A stretch of DNA of 64,000 bases, taken from positions 16,503,563 through 16,567,562 of the forward strand of contig JAJEKV010000021.1 in NCBI GenBank assembly GCA_021234155.1, written 5' to 3'. Below the pieces are notes generated by a model. It saw only the letters and a program-made list of their open reading frames with translations, did no database searches and was not told the DNA's origin. The position numbers and the translations under genes were made by a program. Shown in pieces: positions 28,943-41,019 of this stretch (position 1 is the stretch's first letter; each line of letters starts with the position of its first letter). This DNA comes from Isoetes taiwanensis. Lineage: Eukaryota; Streptophyta; Lycopodiopsida; Isoetales; Isoetaceae.

Positions 28943-29496
28943 CCCTTCCTCCCCCACCCAAACCTTAGTTTTTGCCCTGCGTTATAACCTTGCGTTATTG
29001 AAGTTTTCTTATAGTCAATGTCTTAGTTTTTTATGTTGCTTGGCTCATTGTTTGACTTCTTGATCTTGCGATGGTATCTTGTACTATGGGTTGGAGGCTC
29101 TCATGCCTTGGGGCAACTCTTATGTCTTGAATGTTGGGATTTAAGTTGGGACGATGGTGAGGGTCCTTGCGCCATGGTGGTGGGCCCTCGTGTGCCAAAG
29201 ATGTGGCGGCCTTTGTGCCAAGATTGGGGCCCTCGTACCAGAGGTTCCTTTGTTCTTTTTGTAGATTTGCTCAAAGATGGATGTGGAAACGTCCTTTGCG
29301 AGTTTTGCAAGAATCTTGGCATGTTGGGGTCATGTTGGATATTAGCAACAAAGGCCTATAAATCGTTATGAACTTATTTTGAGTTTTGAATACTTTGTGG
29401 TACTTTGATGCCTTTTGTATGCCCAAAAAGGCCAGTGTCATAACAAAAATATGATGTGGCCAACCGACCAGCTTGAAAATGGGTCGGTGCTAACAT

Positions 29497-30470
29497 TTAG
29501 ATATTTTGCATATGGGCAGGGCCCTTACTGATAAAAAGATTGAATGGCATAGGAGCCATTGCCATCCCAAGGATGCAAAACTGGGGGGCCATATTTCCAC
29601 TTTCAGATTCTTCATCCTTCAAACTTCCAATGATACTTGCCACCCCTTTTATAGAGATGTCTTTCCAAATTCCAGAACTGGCTTTCTCCAAACTAGCCTT
29701 TCCAATTTCTATAAAAGGATTACAGACCTGCATCTGCATGCTAAGCATCTGCCTCCTATATTTCAGCCGAAGCCAGGACCATAAACTGGACATTCTAATC
29801 ATTAGATTTGGATCCTTCCTCCATGGAGTGATCCAGGAATGCCTTTGCTACCGCCGATTCGAATCCATGCTTGTTAGCCTTTTTCCCATTGCCTTTTTTC
29901 TTGTTCTTACTCCAGATTTAAGAGCACTTGATTCAACTAAAACAGGCTGAATTTCTTGAACAGCCGTAGAGACAGCATGGTATTGCTCTTGAAACAGCAG
30001 CAACTGTTCCATTTGCTTACTTTTGGGAGAGAGAGGCGGTGATGTTAGTTTAGCTTCCTCTAGTGCCGCAGCCCCAAGCTGTTTTTTCAGAGCCTCGGCC
30101 CCAGGAGCTGCAGTGCTGCCATGTAACTTCGTGCCAAAGCTGCCTTGGTGCTTCTCCACTACCTCAACCGGTTCACCTGGGATCTGCAGTAAGTGCTCCA
30201 AAGATGATGACTCCAGGACCTCTGGGCCACCAAGGATCAAAGCCGAAGCTAAACTTCCTTCATGCTCCCCCTGGGCTTCAGGCTGCAACTCTAGCCTCAA
30301 TGCACAGACCAAACCGCCTCCTTCATCCACCACGCCGTCTCCTCCATCGTTGGCGTCTGCTTTATTGCCAGTAAGAGAAAGAGAGGATGAGGGGCCTGGG
30401 CAGGAGACCCTGCTTGGATTTTCTTTACAGAGAAGGGGCACATTTAAATTAAAATCCCCCTTAAACCCCC
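29497..30470 (-). other. Unassigned ORFs, possibly retroelement-derived
   Basis: Minus-strand frames 30492-29848 (214 codons) and 29802-29497 follow each other. The first starts inside the foldback element and is rich in Glu, Gly, Ala and Ser, ending RTRKKAMGKRL. No domain is recognisable. A LINE ORF1 tail is a guess only. Confidence 0.25.
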
Positions 30471-30890
30471 TTTGGTCTGGGTGCATATTCACACGGGGGG
30501 TGACGTAGGGCAGCGAGAGCCCTCATAATTGTATTTTGCACGTACGAAATCAACACCATATAGTATTTCGCTTGAAATCTTATAGTATTTTGCGAATTTT
30601 GTTATACAGTATAGCAAATTTTGTACTTGCATATCCCACAAACGAGGAACTTTACGTACGGTGTAGATTAAGGAATAAAGGGTGAATATGCCTATCCAAC
30701 AGCTCTCGTTGCCCGGAGTCACTCCCCGTGTGAATATGCATTCAAACCAAAGGGGGTTTAAGGGGGATTTTAATTTAAATGTGTTGGACCCAATGGTTGT
30801 GTTAATTAATGTCAATGGTAGTTATGTGTTGGTTGTTAATGTCAATGGTTGTTATTTGTCGGTTGTTATGTGTTGGGGGATTTAATTTTT
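30442..30890. mobile_element. Foldback element, copy B
   Basis: Inverted arms at about 30442-30494 and 30729-30781 (shared core cccccttaaaccccctttgg and its complement). The interior is that of copy A but inverted. The left arm is shorter than in copy A; the right side extends with repeated gttaatgtcaatggttgtta units to about 30890. Confidence 0.7.
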
Positions 30891-30945
30891 ATATGTTGGA
30901 TGTTAATGGTTGTGTAATATTTCTATCTAATTTAATTCTTCTATA

Positions 30946-30976
30946 TATCGTATCGTATCGTATCATATCGTATCGT
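30946..30976. repeat. (TATCG)n microsatellite
   Basis: About six TATCG-type units, one of them with a substitution. Confidence 0.8.
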
Positions 30977-31449
30977 TGACGTCATTTGAGCCGAGGTCCT
31001 ATGACTAGAGTACAAGGTGTGAGCTCAGCTTCAAAACACTTGATATGTCATTTTTATACATTTTTTGGGCGACTTTGTTAGTCACAAAGGTCAGTGAAAG
31101 TGATGAAAAAAACCCAAATTTTTAATCTGGGAAAAAATCACTTTCCCCTTGTTGAACCTGGTTCCCCAGCCAGGCCAACACCTATATAAATTCAATTGAA
31201 CACCATATCCAAGAAATCAAAAACTTGCACTAAAATTTCATCTTCAATTAAAAGAATCAGATACAAATCATAATGTTGAACCACAAGTGGTTCAACATGT
31301 TTTTGTAGACCATTTGAGCATATTTGGAGCATTTTGCAATGGTTGATTTTAAGGGTTGGGATTAAGTGGTGGAAGTTGAAGGTTAAGATAAAGAGGCACA
31401 ATGGAAGGTTATGATGAAGAGGTGGGATATAATGGTTGGCTAAGATTTA

Positions 31450-31507
31450 TCAGAAAAAACTTAAATGTGCTGAGGAGATCAGAAAAAACTTAAATGTGCT
31501 GAGGAGA
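31450..31507. repeat. Two-unit tandem repeat, 29 bp
   Basis: The unit tcagaaaaaacttaaatg.. is present twice without a gap. Confidence 0.8.
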
Positions 31508-31717
31508 TACTATCTCCTCTTCCCTTCACGGTTCTTCATTGGAGCATGGTGGCAGTGCTCAAGGAGGGGTGTGGCAGCCCCCTCCATATTTGAACTGAAG
31601 GTCCCTTGCAAGGGGTTTTTCTGTTGTATCTTGATCATGTTTTTATTGAAAAAACATTTCTCATTCTGCAAATTTCGTTGTCTTATCCAATTGATATTCC
31701 ATTGATCTTTTATTGAG

Positions 31718-31784
31718 ATGTGATTTTATGAGTGTTGGCCTGGATGGGGAAATGTGATTTTATGAGTGTTGGCCTGGATGGGGA
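31718..31784. repeat. Two-unit tandem repeat, ~34 bp
   Basis: The unit atgtgattttatgagtgt.. is present twice, separated by one base. Confidence 0.8.
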
Positions 31785-31827
31785 ACCAGGTTCAACACCC
31801 CTATCCCCGTATACCTGTATTGCTATC

Positions 31828-32440
31828 TCAAGGCACTGCTGACGTGCCATCCCCTTTGGTGGTGTCTTGCAATCTTTGTTGCATTCTGTATCTGTTATCG
31901 TATTCATCTAGAAGCTGCTTCACGACTTTGGCTATGCCGTCTGCTGTGGCTGCCTCTCTTGTTGCTTTCCCCACTGGAATCTCCCAAATTACGTTTTCCC
32001 ATTTCACTCTTATCGATTCATATGCTAGACATATGTTCCATACATGTTCCTCGTCTTCAACCTCCTGCAGGTTACAAAGCTGGCATAATCTGTCCTCCAT
32101 TTTTACTATTGGCCGTTGCCATCTTCCCCGCTCAATCCATAATTTATGATTACCTGTTCTGAATCTGCACAGTGTGATTCTAATTGCCTTTGACTGGTTA
32201 GTATCTGTGTATATATCCTATCCGATACTTCTCTCAGGATTCATCATTTCTAAGTACATTCCCAGCTTGACATCCAGTTGTTTTTCTATCTATACCTGAA
32301 GTAACTTTTTTTCCCACTTCCCTCCAGAGATCACATCCTGGTCTACCTGCCCATATAATAAGTTCAGACACCACCCGCCTTTACCTTCCCTGGCCATTTC
32401 GATCGAGGTCTTGATGGCCTGCCTTACTAGCTTCTATCAA
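31828..32440 (-). pseudogene. LINE-like C-terminal fragment
   Basis: The minus strand reads ARQAIKTSIEMAREGKGGWC, a broken middle with two stops, then AIRITLCRFRTGNHKLWIER, GRW, and an intact frame MEDRLCQLCNLQEVEDEEHV followed by WNICLAYESIR (to 31828). The pattern RFRTGNHKL..ERGRW..CQLC...EDEEHVWNIC is that of the zinc-containing tail of non-LTR retrotransposon polyproteins. It is a different lineage from the zf-RVT LINEs at 1 and 49.5 kb. Confidence 0.6.
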
Positions 32441-33002
32441 AAATTTGTTGCGAGAGCTTTTGCAAGCATAACGTATCGAATACTTGACTATATATGCTCG
32501 GTTTGATTAGTTGTGTGCCTACTTTATTCTTTGTTATGTCATCTTATATTAAAAAATATTTACACGCGGAGCAAAGAAAAAGCCAAATGGAGGATTTACA
32601 ACACATATTTCTATCCCCCCCCTCCCTTCCAAAATCCGTGCCATATGCTGAGCAGGGATGCTTTTATTTTATTTTTTGACATGTAGTATATAGAAATATT
32701 GTCGAATCTAAGGAATACATGGTTAGTTTTTGTGGCGAATGTGTTTAATTACTCAAGAATTTTATAATTCTTTGGCGAATCATTTTGTTATCGAGTCACT
32801 ATAGTTTTAAATTATATGCGAATATCACATCCATGCCATATACTAAACGCACTATAAAATCAAATAATAATTGTACCACTTACTAATAGGTTAAGAAGGA
32901 AAACAGTTAAGAAGAATAGCTATTCAGTAACAATTAATATGTCTTAAAAAAAGAATTTGATATATAAGAATGCAAAGCATACGATACTAAGAATATAGTG
33001 TT

Positions 33003-35914
33003 TCATGGTCTCGCATTCCAACCACTTGATTCAGAAATCTTCACATTTGTCTGTAGATCTTGGCGGCCTCTTCTGCATGATAGTGAACTCCAAATAGCTA
33101 GTGCCCGGTCATATGGAAATTCAGCCACATTATACTTGCATGCATATCCTCGAAGACAAAGATCCAAATTTTCTGTTAACCTGTTGCGTACTTTGTTTTT
33201 TAGCCAGCCCATCCAACTAAAGGTTCTTTCGTCCTCCACAGAACCTAGAACCATCGTTTGACATAAATCAGCCAACTTAAAATATTCTGACATATGCTCA
33301 CGAAGAAGCTGGCTGCTTTCAATAGTTCTCCACAACTTAGTTATTACACCAAATTCAGAAAGTTTTTCAATCTTTAGACATTGCTCCCGCATGGTCTCGC
33401 CAAAACACTGTGATTGGTCAAGCAAAGCAGTCTCATCTAGAGCACCAAAAACTTCCTTACCATCTACAATTTTGGTAGCACAAAAGTGATCTATCAGCAC
33501 GTGGAGTCTACGTTTAAACTCAGCTTGAACACGTTGCTCCCCCAGTCTTTTATCCCAAAATTGTGGGTAAACAATTGCCATGGATTCTAGAAGCTCGTCT
33601 CTAGGAAAACGATCACGTATCTCTTTTGACAAAGCCTTTGCAACCTTTGCTTCTCTCTTACTGTTACGATTGTGGCGTCAAAACTGGATCTTGAAACGGG
33701 CACATGACGAGGCAGGCGTCCACGAACACGACGCTTTTGAGAATACATCTATCCCAAATGAAATATATTTTAGATAAATGTAGATGAAGCCAAATAAATC
33801 ATTAACATTACCCGCACAAGCCGGGAACCTGCCTTCACGCAAATCATATCCTTATCATTATATGTCAAAAAACTAGTACTGTTTGCACCTTCTATATTGA
33901 CCAGCTTGTGCCACAAGTGGAATTTCTCCTTGTCATATGGTACTTCAATAGAAGAAGAGTACAAACCATCAAGAGCCGCACATGACACTCTCCTTGCTCT
34001 TGCGTATTCCTCGGTATACAACGTCCTTTCTTGGGCAAATTTGATTAGCTTGTTCATTTCAGCAAGCATGGGAAGAATGCCTACATTAAAGTCATCTTCA
34101 CATAAATTCAATATCCATTGGAGTGACTATAACAAATGCTAAAATTAAAGAATAAGTAAATCATAATATCAGAAAATCAGAAATGCATGAAATAAATGCT
34201 ATGATTGCAAAAAATATTAAATTCTGATTTTTAAAATCAGAAAATCAGAAAATCAAAAATTATATGTACGCACCAACCAAAGTGAGCAATGTCTCCATAT
34301 TCGTCAGTCGAGCGAGCATTTCAATTGGCTTGTCCGCCTCACTTGATTTCTTTGATGCTAATTGGTCCATAAGTGCAATTAATGATGGGTACTCCTCAAA
34401 TAAACGCTTAACCGGAGAATATAAAGAGATCCATCTTGTCTCTACATTTTTTAGCATCTTTCTTCCTTTTGTAAGCCCCTTTGCTATGTTCTTAAACTGC
34501 ATATACCTGAAAAATACCATAACCATATAAGAAAAGGATGACAAAAAACATGATGAAAACACTATTTACATCACCTTTTGTTACTACGACAAAAAAAATC
34601 ATTGGCCGCTTTCACAAGATCTTCTACCTTCATGACACAGTCGAAATTGTCGACAACATGGAAGGCAAGGTTCAATCTATGTGCCATGCAGTGTATTGCC
34701 AGCATATATGGAGCAAGAGTCATCTGAATCTTTATGCATAAACCATTGCGGTTCCCTGTATTCACTGATGCTCCATCTACTCCAATACAAACAAGTTTTC
34801 TCGCAACATCATCAGTAGACAAGTTCAACAAAGAAAATAAATTCTCTTTAACAACATCAAACATTTTCTCGGCAGTTGGCTCAGATTCTACTCTTGTGAC
34901 ACTAACAAAGTCTGCTTGCCTCACATGTCCCTTCACATGGTATATCGTCATACAAACCCAAGCTGTGTGATCATTAGCAGTAGCCTCATCCAATGATATT
35001 GCAAAGAAATCACATTCTCTAATAGCTTCATGCAACTCATCTTTAATTACTTGATCCAACGCTTTGGCAAATTCCCAGCCACTACTTCTAGACCAATGAG
35101 ATTGTGAAAAATTTGGAATACCTTGCAGTGATAATAGATCTTTTAGTTTTGGATAGTCCACCATGGGTCTTCCCCGTTTCAAGATGACAAATACGGATTG
35201 CAATTGCACCAACTTCAATTTCTGATTTTTGTCTATCAGCTGTTGAACAATGCTCACAATCGTTGGACCTGTAGATTGTTCCTTATACAATACATTTTTT
35301 TCGTACAATTCTACATTCTTAAGATGGAGGCATTCCTCTGTGGTTTTCCATCTTGTTATGTTTTCTTCCTTGCCATCAACAACCTTTTTCTCATAAACCT
35401 TCCCTGTATGTTTTTCAATAGTGTCCAACTTCAACTGCAATGTGCAATCACCTCCGCGTTTCCAAGAACAGACCGTGCAACGAGCAACTTTGGGCATCTC
35501 ACCATTCTCTGGATATACTGGCTCTATAAATGGGGATTTCTTAACCCAATCTAGCTGGAATGTTCTTCTTCCAGCATCCCATTGTTGGCCTTTCCTCTTA
35601 TTTCCTTTCTGTACTACTACATGATCTTGAGTGCCATGCTGGCGTTTCCTCTTCTTTCCCTTCTTCGCTGCCATATTGTCTTGCAAAGCATCTTGGTTCT
35701 CATGTCCATTGTTTGCTTGAGCAGAAACATCCAAAGATGTTGGAGCATTATTTGCACTTGAGGAAGATGGTAAGTCTGCAACCACAACTTCTGTGTCATT
35801 CCTATCTTGTTGACTTGCTGCTCCATGATCTTTACTATTGCTGGCTGATCCTATTTGAGTACCAGTAATACCGAAAAATGATCTTATATCTCGCCTTTGA
35901 TTTTCTCTATCCAT
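33003..35914 (-). pseudogene. hAT-type transposase gene (KIAA1586/ZNF862-like), nearly full length
   Basis: Exon 1 (35914-about 34594) runs from MDRENQRRDIRSFFG through a Lys-rich linker, a zinc-finger-like CTVCSWKRGGDC, FFAISLDEATANDHTAWVCM, CIGVDGASVNTGNRNG and IHCMAHRLNLAF. It ends RSNK at a GT donor and joins cleanly to YMQFKNIAKGLTKGRKMLKN and VETRWISLYSPVKRLFEEY (about 34505-34280). Later exons follow at 34125-33815 and 33700-33003. The last contains MVLGSVEDERTFSWMGWLKN and KVRNRL, which matches the hAT dimerisation region. At least one frame change lies near 33680. It may be a recently dead transposon or a partly conserved gene. A relative lies at 39.7-41 kb. Confidence 0.65.
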
Positions 35915-35999
35915 AACTCCAATGAACTTGGGTTACTACCTGCACATGCACAACTACATATATTATTACATGCAAGTGATTGGAATGCAAAATTCAGAC

Positions 36000-38160
36000 T
36001 TTATACTGTGTTAATATTAAACCTTAGATACTGTATAAGACAAGGGCATATCACAGAATTCTGTTTCGCAGCAAGGCCATATCCAAGGCAAGGCATGCAT
36101 ATCCTCTTTAACGAAGTCACTGTTTCAAGACTTGCAGGGACTACATTATGGAAAGAGCAGTGGACTTAGAGCTGAAGCTGAAATTCGATGAAGCTAAAAG
36201 GGCCTCTATATTCAAGTATCTGTAAACTGTTAACAGCCTGGGGAAAACAAAAACTATATGCTAACCCAATTTTCTGTTCTTGTGTCATGTAAGCCATCCC
36301 TATAACAAAGTTTCCAGCCTTTACCTCTTTCAGATGCATGCCAGATTGCTTCAAGTCTTCGCAATTCTGGGCAAACAGTTAAATTGCTGTCGGATACACT
36401 AAATGCCAAGAAGAAAATCTTGTGTTCTAATGAGAAGGAACAAGGTGTTCTGCACTAAATTTGAAGTGGTTGAAAATCTGGTGTTCTAAGGAGAAGAAAC
36501 AAGGTGTTCTGCGCGTAAAGAACCTTAAATCTAGAGAACAAATAGACAGAACTATTTGAAATGTTTAAAGATTTGAGTTTGAAGTGTTGCATGTCCACCA
36601 TGCTGTTTACATTATTGTCAACTCTAGCTGTCAATGGCAGTAAAAACTTATATCAATAACTTCTGCATAGAAGGCAACTACTTTTGAATCATCTCGCTGA
36701 GAAAAAGAATCTTCTGCCAAGATGTCTGAGCAATGTATTGACAATCACAAAGGGAGACACAATGCGAGATGATTCCAATACTAAAGCTAGCAACTTAGAA
36801 AGTAATGTATAGTTTCGATTTGAATCTCTTCATTCCAAATAATGCATGCTAAGATATTCAGATTAGAAGACTTGCAACTTTTGATTTGGCAGTATGACAA
36901 TTTAATTTCATGACAAGCAAGATGCTCTTTAGAACTTATTGCAAATATAGCATGTTTGAAAGACCAAGATAACACAGAGGAGATTAGTCTTGAATAAACA
37001 AAATCTTAATTTGGAACAATGATTGAAACATGTAGCTTATGTTGAGATGCAACGATTAGTATGTGGTTCCTTTGTACTTATGATTTATAAGTTGATTGCA
37101 GCTAAAAAAGACATGCCACAAATTTATAAGGATGGATACGAATTAAGTGACACTGCTGCATTGCCTAATATGAAAAGAAGGAATCTAGAAATTCTGATTG
37201 CAGGCAGGACTGAACTTATTCAAGTTAGTGGGGCTAGTAGTTCTGGCCAGGGATAGTTTAGACAGAGGCTTGGGGATGTTCTTTATATTTATTATGCGTA
37301 TAGTAGCAACTGATTAATAATTTTAGAATTCAAGTTGCAGGCAGCCGAGAAAAAGAAGAAAGCCAATCATCCGGGAAGTTATTCTCACCAGGTAATTGTT
37401 GTTCACTTCCTTTAGTACTTATATCACCTTCCTATATGTGTTTATATATAAAGATTGCAAATGTACAAGGAATACGAGAGACTGCACAACTTGAATAAAG
37501 AATGCTAAGCATGATGGTGGCATCGGTGACAGTGCTTCTGCATTGTGCAGCATGAAGTTCTTTGCAAATTGTTTGAGAAAGGGGTTGAACCATTACTAAT
37601 TAGCATTGAAGGTGAGACAGTGACAAACATCTTAACCACACGAAGGTAGTAGTTATGCTCTCAAGAGCAATAGAGTTTCTGGAATGGTGTGTGGAGCACT
37701 TTAAGTTTGCGATTGGACAACCTTCAATAGCATTACTCTGAATTTCATCATGAAGCATACATTTCCAAGAGGTCTGACGGAGAAACTTGATTTCATTTGA
37801 TGCTCAGATATGTGCACAAACACCATTCAAAATGCACAAGAAACCTATTTTGCTGAAAGATTTAAGCAAGGTCTGCCATGATTCTGAATACAAGGGTATT
37901 TGAGCTGAATACACACACTCTTAATTGATGATCTACTCTGTCATGGTTACAAAATGCTCCAGGGACAATAGTAACACCAAAAAGTTACCAGTTGTCTCGT
38001 CGAAAAGGTGATTTTTTTTATTGAGCATTTAGGATCTTGGTTAGAAGACCTGCTAGAAGTTGAGAATATGAAAGATTATGTACTCCAGAAGAAATTTACA
38101 AACCTCTTGGATCAGAATTCCAAGCGTGAAGTTGAGGTTCCTAAAAATATACGTATTGCA
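36000..38160. other. Unassigned stretch, possible exon-like ORFs
   Basis: Frames at 37023-37256 (+) and 38008-38262 (+) look protein-like (for example EMQRLVCGSFVLMIYKLIAA; LQAAEKKKKANHPGSYSHQ at about 37337; HEVLCKLFEKGVEPLLISIE at about 37552) and could be exons of one decayed gene. I do not recognise the family. A two-unit tandem repeat lies at 36414-36512. Confidence 0.25.
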
Positions 38161-38279
38161 GCCTTAGCTCCGTATCTTGAACATTTCTCTCCACAAGTCT
38201 ATCAGATTTGGAAGACAAGATTCCAGTTCAGGATTTGCAATTCGAGTTCATCCTTCGACTAGCTCTGCTTCAGTAATGT

Positions 38280-38730
38280 CCGCCCCTGTTCTTCCAGATA
38301 AGTACAAGAATTTTTTTGATGTTTCCGATGCTTCCAATGCATTGTTCTATGACTGCCCCAATGATCACTAGCTAGGGACGACCTCAACATATGGCCCTAT
38401 CTATGGTTTGTCGCCAACAGAGTTGGAGGCTTTGCGGACCTATATCGAAGAGAATCTTGCAATTGGGTGTATCCGACATTCTCAATCACTTGCAAGGGCT
38501 CCTATCTTTTTCATCTCCAAGAACGGCTCTTTGCGGTTGGTTGTGAATTACCGCAGCCTCAACAAAATCACTGTGCACAATCGATATCCTCTTCCTTCCC
38601 TTCGTGAGTTATTTGAGCGGTTGCAACGCGCATGATACTTCACCAAAACTGGTCTTCGAAGCGTCTATAATCTTTGTGAGTATACCATCATGCCTTCGGC
38701 CTTATCCAGGGTAAACATTAAGGGCCTAGA
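38280..38730 (+). pseudogene. Ty3/gypsy reverse transcriptase fragment, fungal-like chromovirus type
   Basis: Readable in order: KYKNFFDVSDASN, YDCPNDH-stop, TYGPIYGLSPTELEALRTYI, EENLAIGCIRHSQSLARAPI, FFISKNGSLRLVVNYRSLNK, ITVHNRYPLPSLRELFERL, a stop, YFTKTGLRSVYNL. This is the start of a gypsy RT domain. The GPIY-LS-E-EALR-YI-ENL wording is characteristic of Tf1/Tcn1-like chromoviruses best known from fungi. It is broken by at least two stops and truncated on both sides. Confidence 0.7.
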
Positions 38731-38739
38731 TAAAAAATT

Positions 38740-39680
38740 TTTAATTGAAGTAAATGTTGGCCAAACCTATGGAAAATAAGGCTTCACTCCTTTTTTTTAA
38801 TCAAAATTTGGTAAAATAAAGAACAACAAATATCTTTTCACTTGGCTAAAATGCAAAGTTTATATGCTTTGGAAATTCTTTTATTGGCGAGTTTCCCTTT
38901 GTTGGTAGCTAAAATGAACTAGATATATCAATTTCAATAGTTGACTACTTGTGTATAATTATCACCTTCATGACGGCTATTATAGTTCAATAATCATGAG
39001 AAGATGGCAATGGGCCAGACCACATTTCTAAGAATTTATTATGTTGCGTGTTTCAATTTTTATAGAGGCGTTTTCAATATTGCATTTAAAACATATGCGA
39101 GCACTTTATCAATTGTCCTAATTCAAATGTATCCTTATTTGTTAGAAGTTTGGACTTATTTGTTACTAAATTGTCTTTGGATTTATGTAAATACCGATTT
39201 TCCAAAACTTTCTAAAACGTCCCTAGTAGTTCTATAAAGGCTAAGCAAATTTAGACAATAACACAATGAAGAAAAGAATCCAGGCAATCTCAATACTTAC
39301 GGTTACCAATTAGCATACAACACATAAAAAACTTGCTTGTAGGTCACCACTCAACACAAGAATTCGATCCAAATTGTGTGTACAATAAACATTATTTTAG
39401 CTGCACTGGCCAAATATTATTCATCGATCCTTCCTATATGAAGGGGCAAATCACCGCCTGAATTGTCAACAATGCACAATAAGTCAAACTCGATTTAAAT
39501 CCCTAAAATTAAACCTTGTCATTTAGAATAACAAGGCCTTATCCTTGGCAATTACAAACAATAACTACTAGGTTAAAATATATAGCCTTGCTTACTTCAG
39601 CCATGTGAAGCTTGACTTTGTCCACAAATATTTGCACATCAGAATTTTTGAAGTCACATTGTCATCATTACTAAAAGCTC
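38740..39680. other. No recognisable gene
   Basis: AT-rich. One 77-codon frame (39004-39237, +) without signature. Confidence 0.35.
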
Positions 39681-39689
39681 GCTTGCTTT

Positions 39690-41000
39690 TGAGAGGTGTT
39701 AGCATCTTCATCAAAACTTAATTCTTCTACGAAACCAACCAATGAAATATACTCTTCCCAAAGGCATTTTACGCGCTTATTAAGAGATGTTCAATGTGTA
39801 GTGACATCCTTAAGAACTTTCTTACCATCAGTCAATCCTTGTGCAAATGCTTGAAATGCTTCTCCACTTTAGCAATAAACGGACAATAAAAATTCATTTT
39901 ATAAGCCAAATTCGTTCTATGACTCATACAATGTATAACATTCAAGTAAGGTGCAAGCTTACTTTGCAACCTTGCACCCAATCCAGATCTGTTACCTTGC
40001 ATTATAGCAGCACCATCAGCGCCGAAACAAACCAATTTTCTTGCACATTCCATGTTACATAAACTAGCGATGGTTGACAAGCTATAAACAATTATATCAA
40101 ATAATGTCTCTGCATTAGCACTTGGGGCGAGCTTATGAACACCTAAAAAATATGACTTCCGTTCAAAGTTTACCACAACATATAAATGCATTGCCATCCA
40201 AGACATATTGTCAATTGCGCTCATTTCATCGAGTAATAAAGATAGAAAAGTAGCATTCTTGATTGTTGTTTGGAGCCCTATCTTTATGGCTTCATTCATA
40301 GCATTGGCAAATCGCATCATGTGGAATCAGTCCAATGATAAACAGGACATAAGGGGACTTTTTGGGCAAGTAAGAAGCAACGCATCTTTGGGTAGTCCTT
40401 TATAGGCTTACCATTTTTTTGCAAATAAAAATAGATCTCATCTGGATAATCTTAGCTTCAAAGTCTAGTTTATTTTGCTTGGAGAATGATATATGCAATG
40501 GTGTAATTTTTTTCTCCTTTTGCTCTTCAAGTAGCAAATGTTTTCTATACTCTTCTAAGAATTGTCTATCAACAAAATCAATGACCTCTTGTTGTTCATC
40601 ATTTTCATCCCATCTCATAGACCTCTTACTGCCATGATGCTTCACTATGTGTCATACTTGCATTGAAAAAGAACATCCCTTGAAGGTGCCCAAGTGCAAA
40701 CCTCGCATCTCACCCATTCTTCTCCTGCTATAACTGCATGCTCAATATAAGCTGTGAGCCACTCTTCTCTAAAAGTACGACCAATAACATATGTGTTCCT
40801 TTTCTTTCGTAAAGTAGAAGACAAAACAAATGGTGCATTGACATTAACATCAGTTGGAGTATCCTCCATACAATTATCTTTATCAACAGTTGAAGGTGTT
40901 GCACTGCCACACTCGGGAGCTACATCCTTAGATTGACTGGAATAAAAAAAAGATGGTCCTTTGTCTAGGCATTTGAAGTTGCTAGAGCAGAATAGCACAT
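39690..41000 (-). pseudogene. hAT-type transposase remnant, second copy
   Basis: From the right: KRNTYVIGRTFREEWLTAYI and a zinc-finger-like CEVCTWAPSRD (40998-40645); a Lys/Glu-rich piece (40645-40400); FLSLLLDEMSAIDNMSWMAM, CFGADGAAIMQGNRSGLGAR and IHCMSHRTNLAYKM (40320-39832); then GLTDGKKVLKDVTTH, an in-frame stop where Trp is expected, and TSLNKRVKCLWEEYISLV (to 39690). The order matches the copy at 33-35.9 kb. It has several frame breaks and no C-terminal dimerisation region. Confidence 0.65.
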
Positions 41001-41019
41001 ATCAGAAAAAAGAGAAAGT

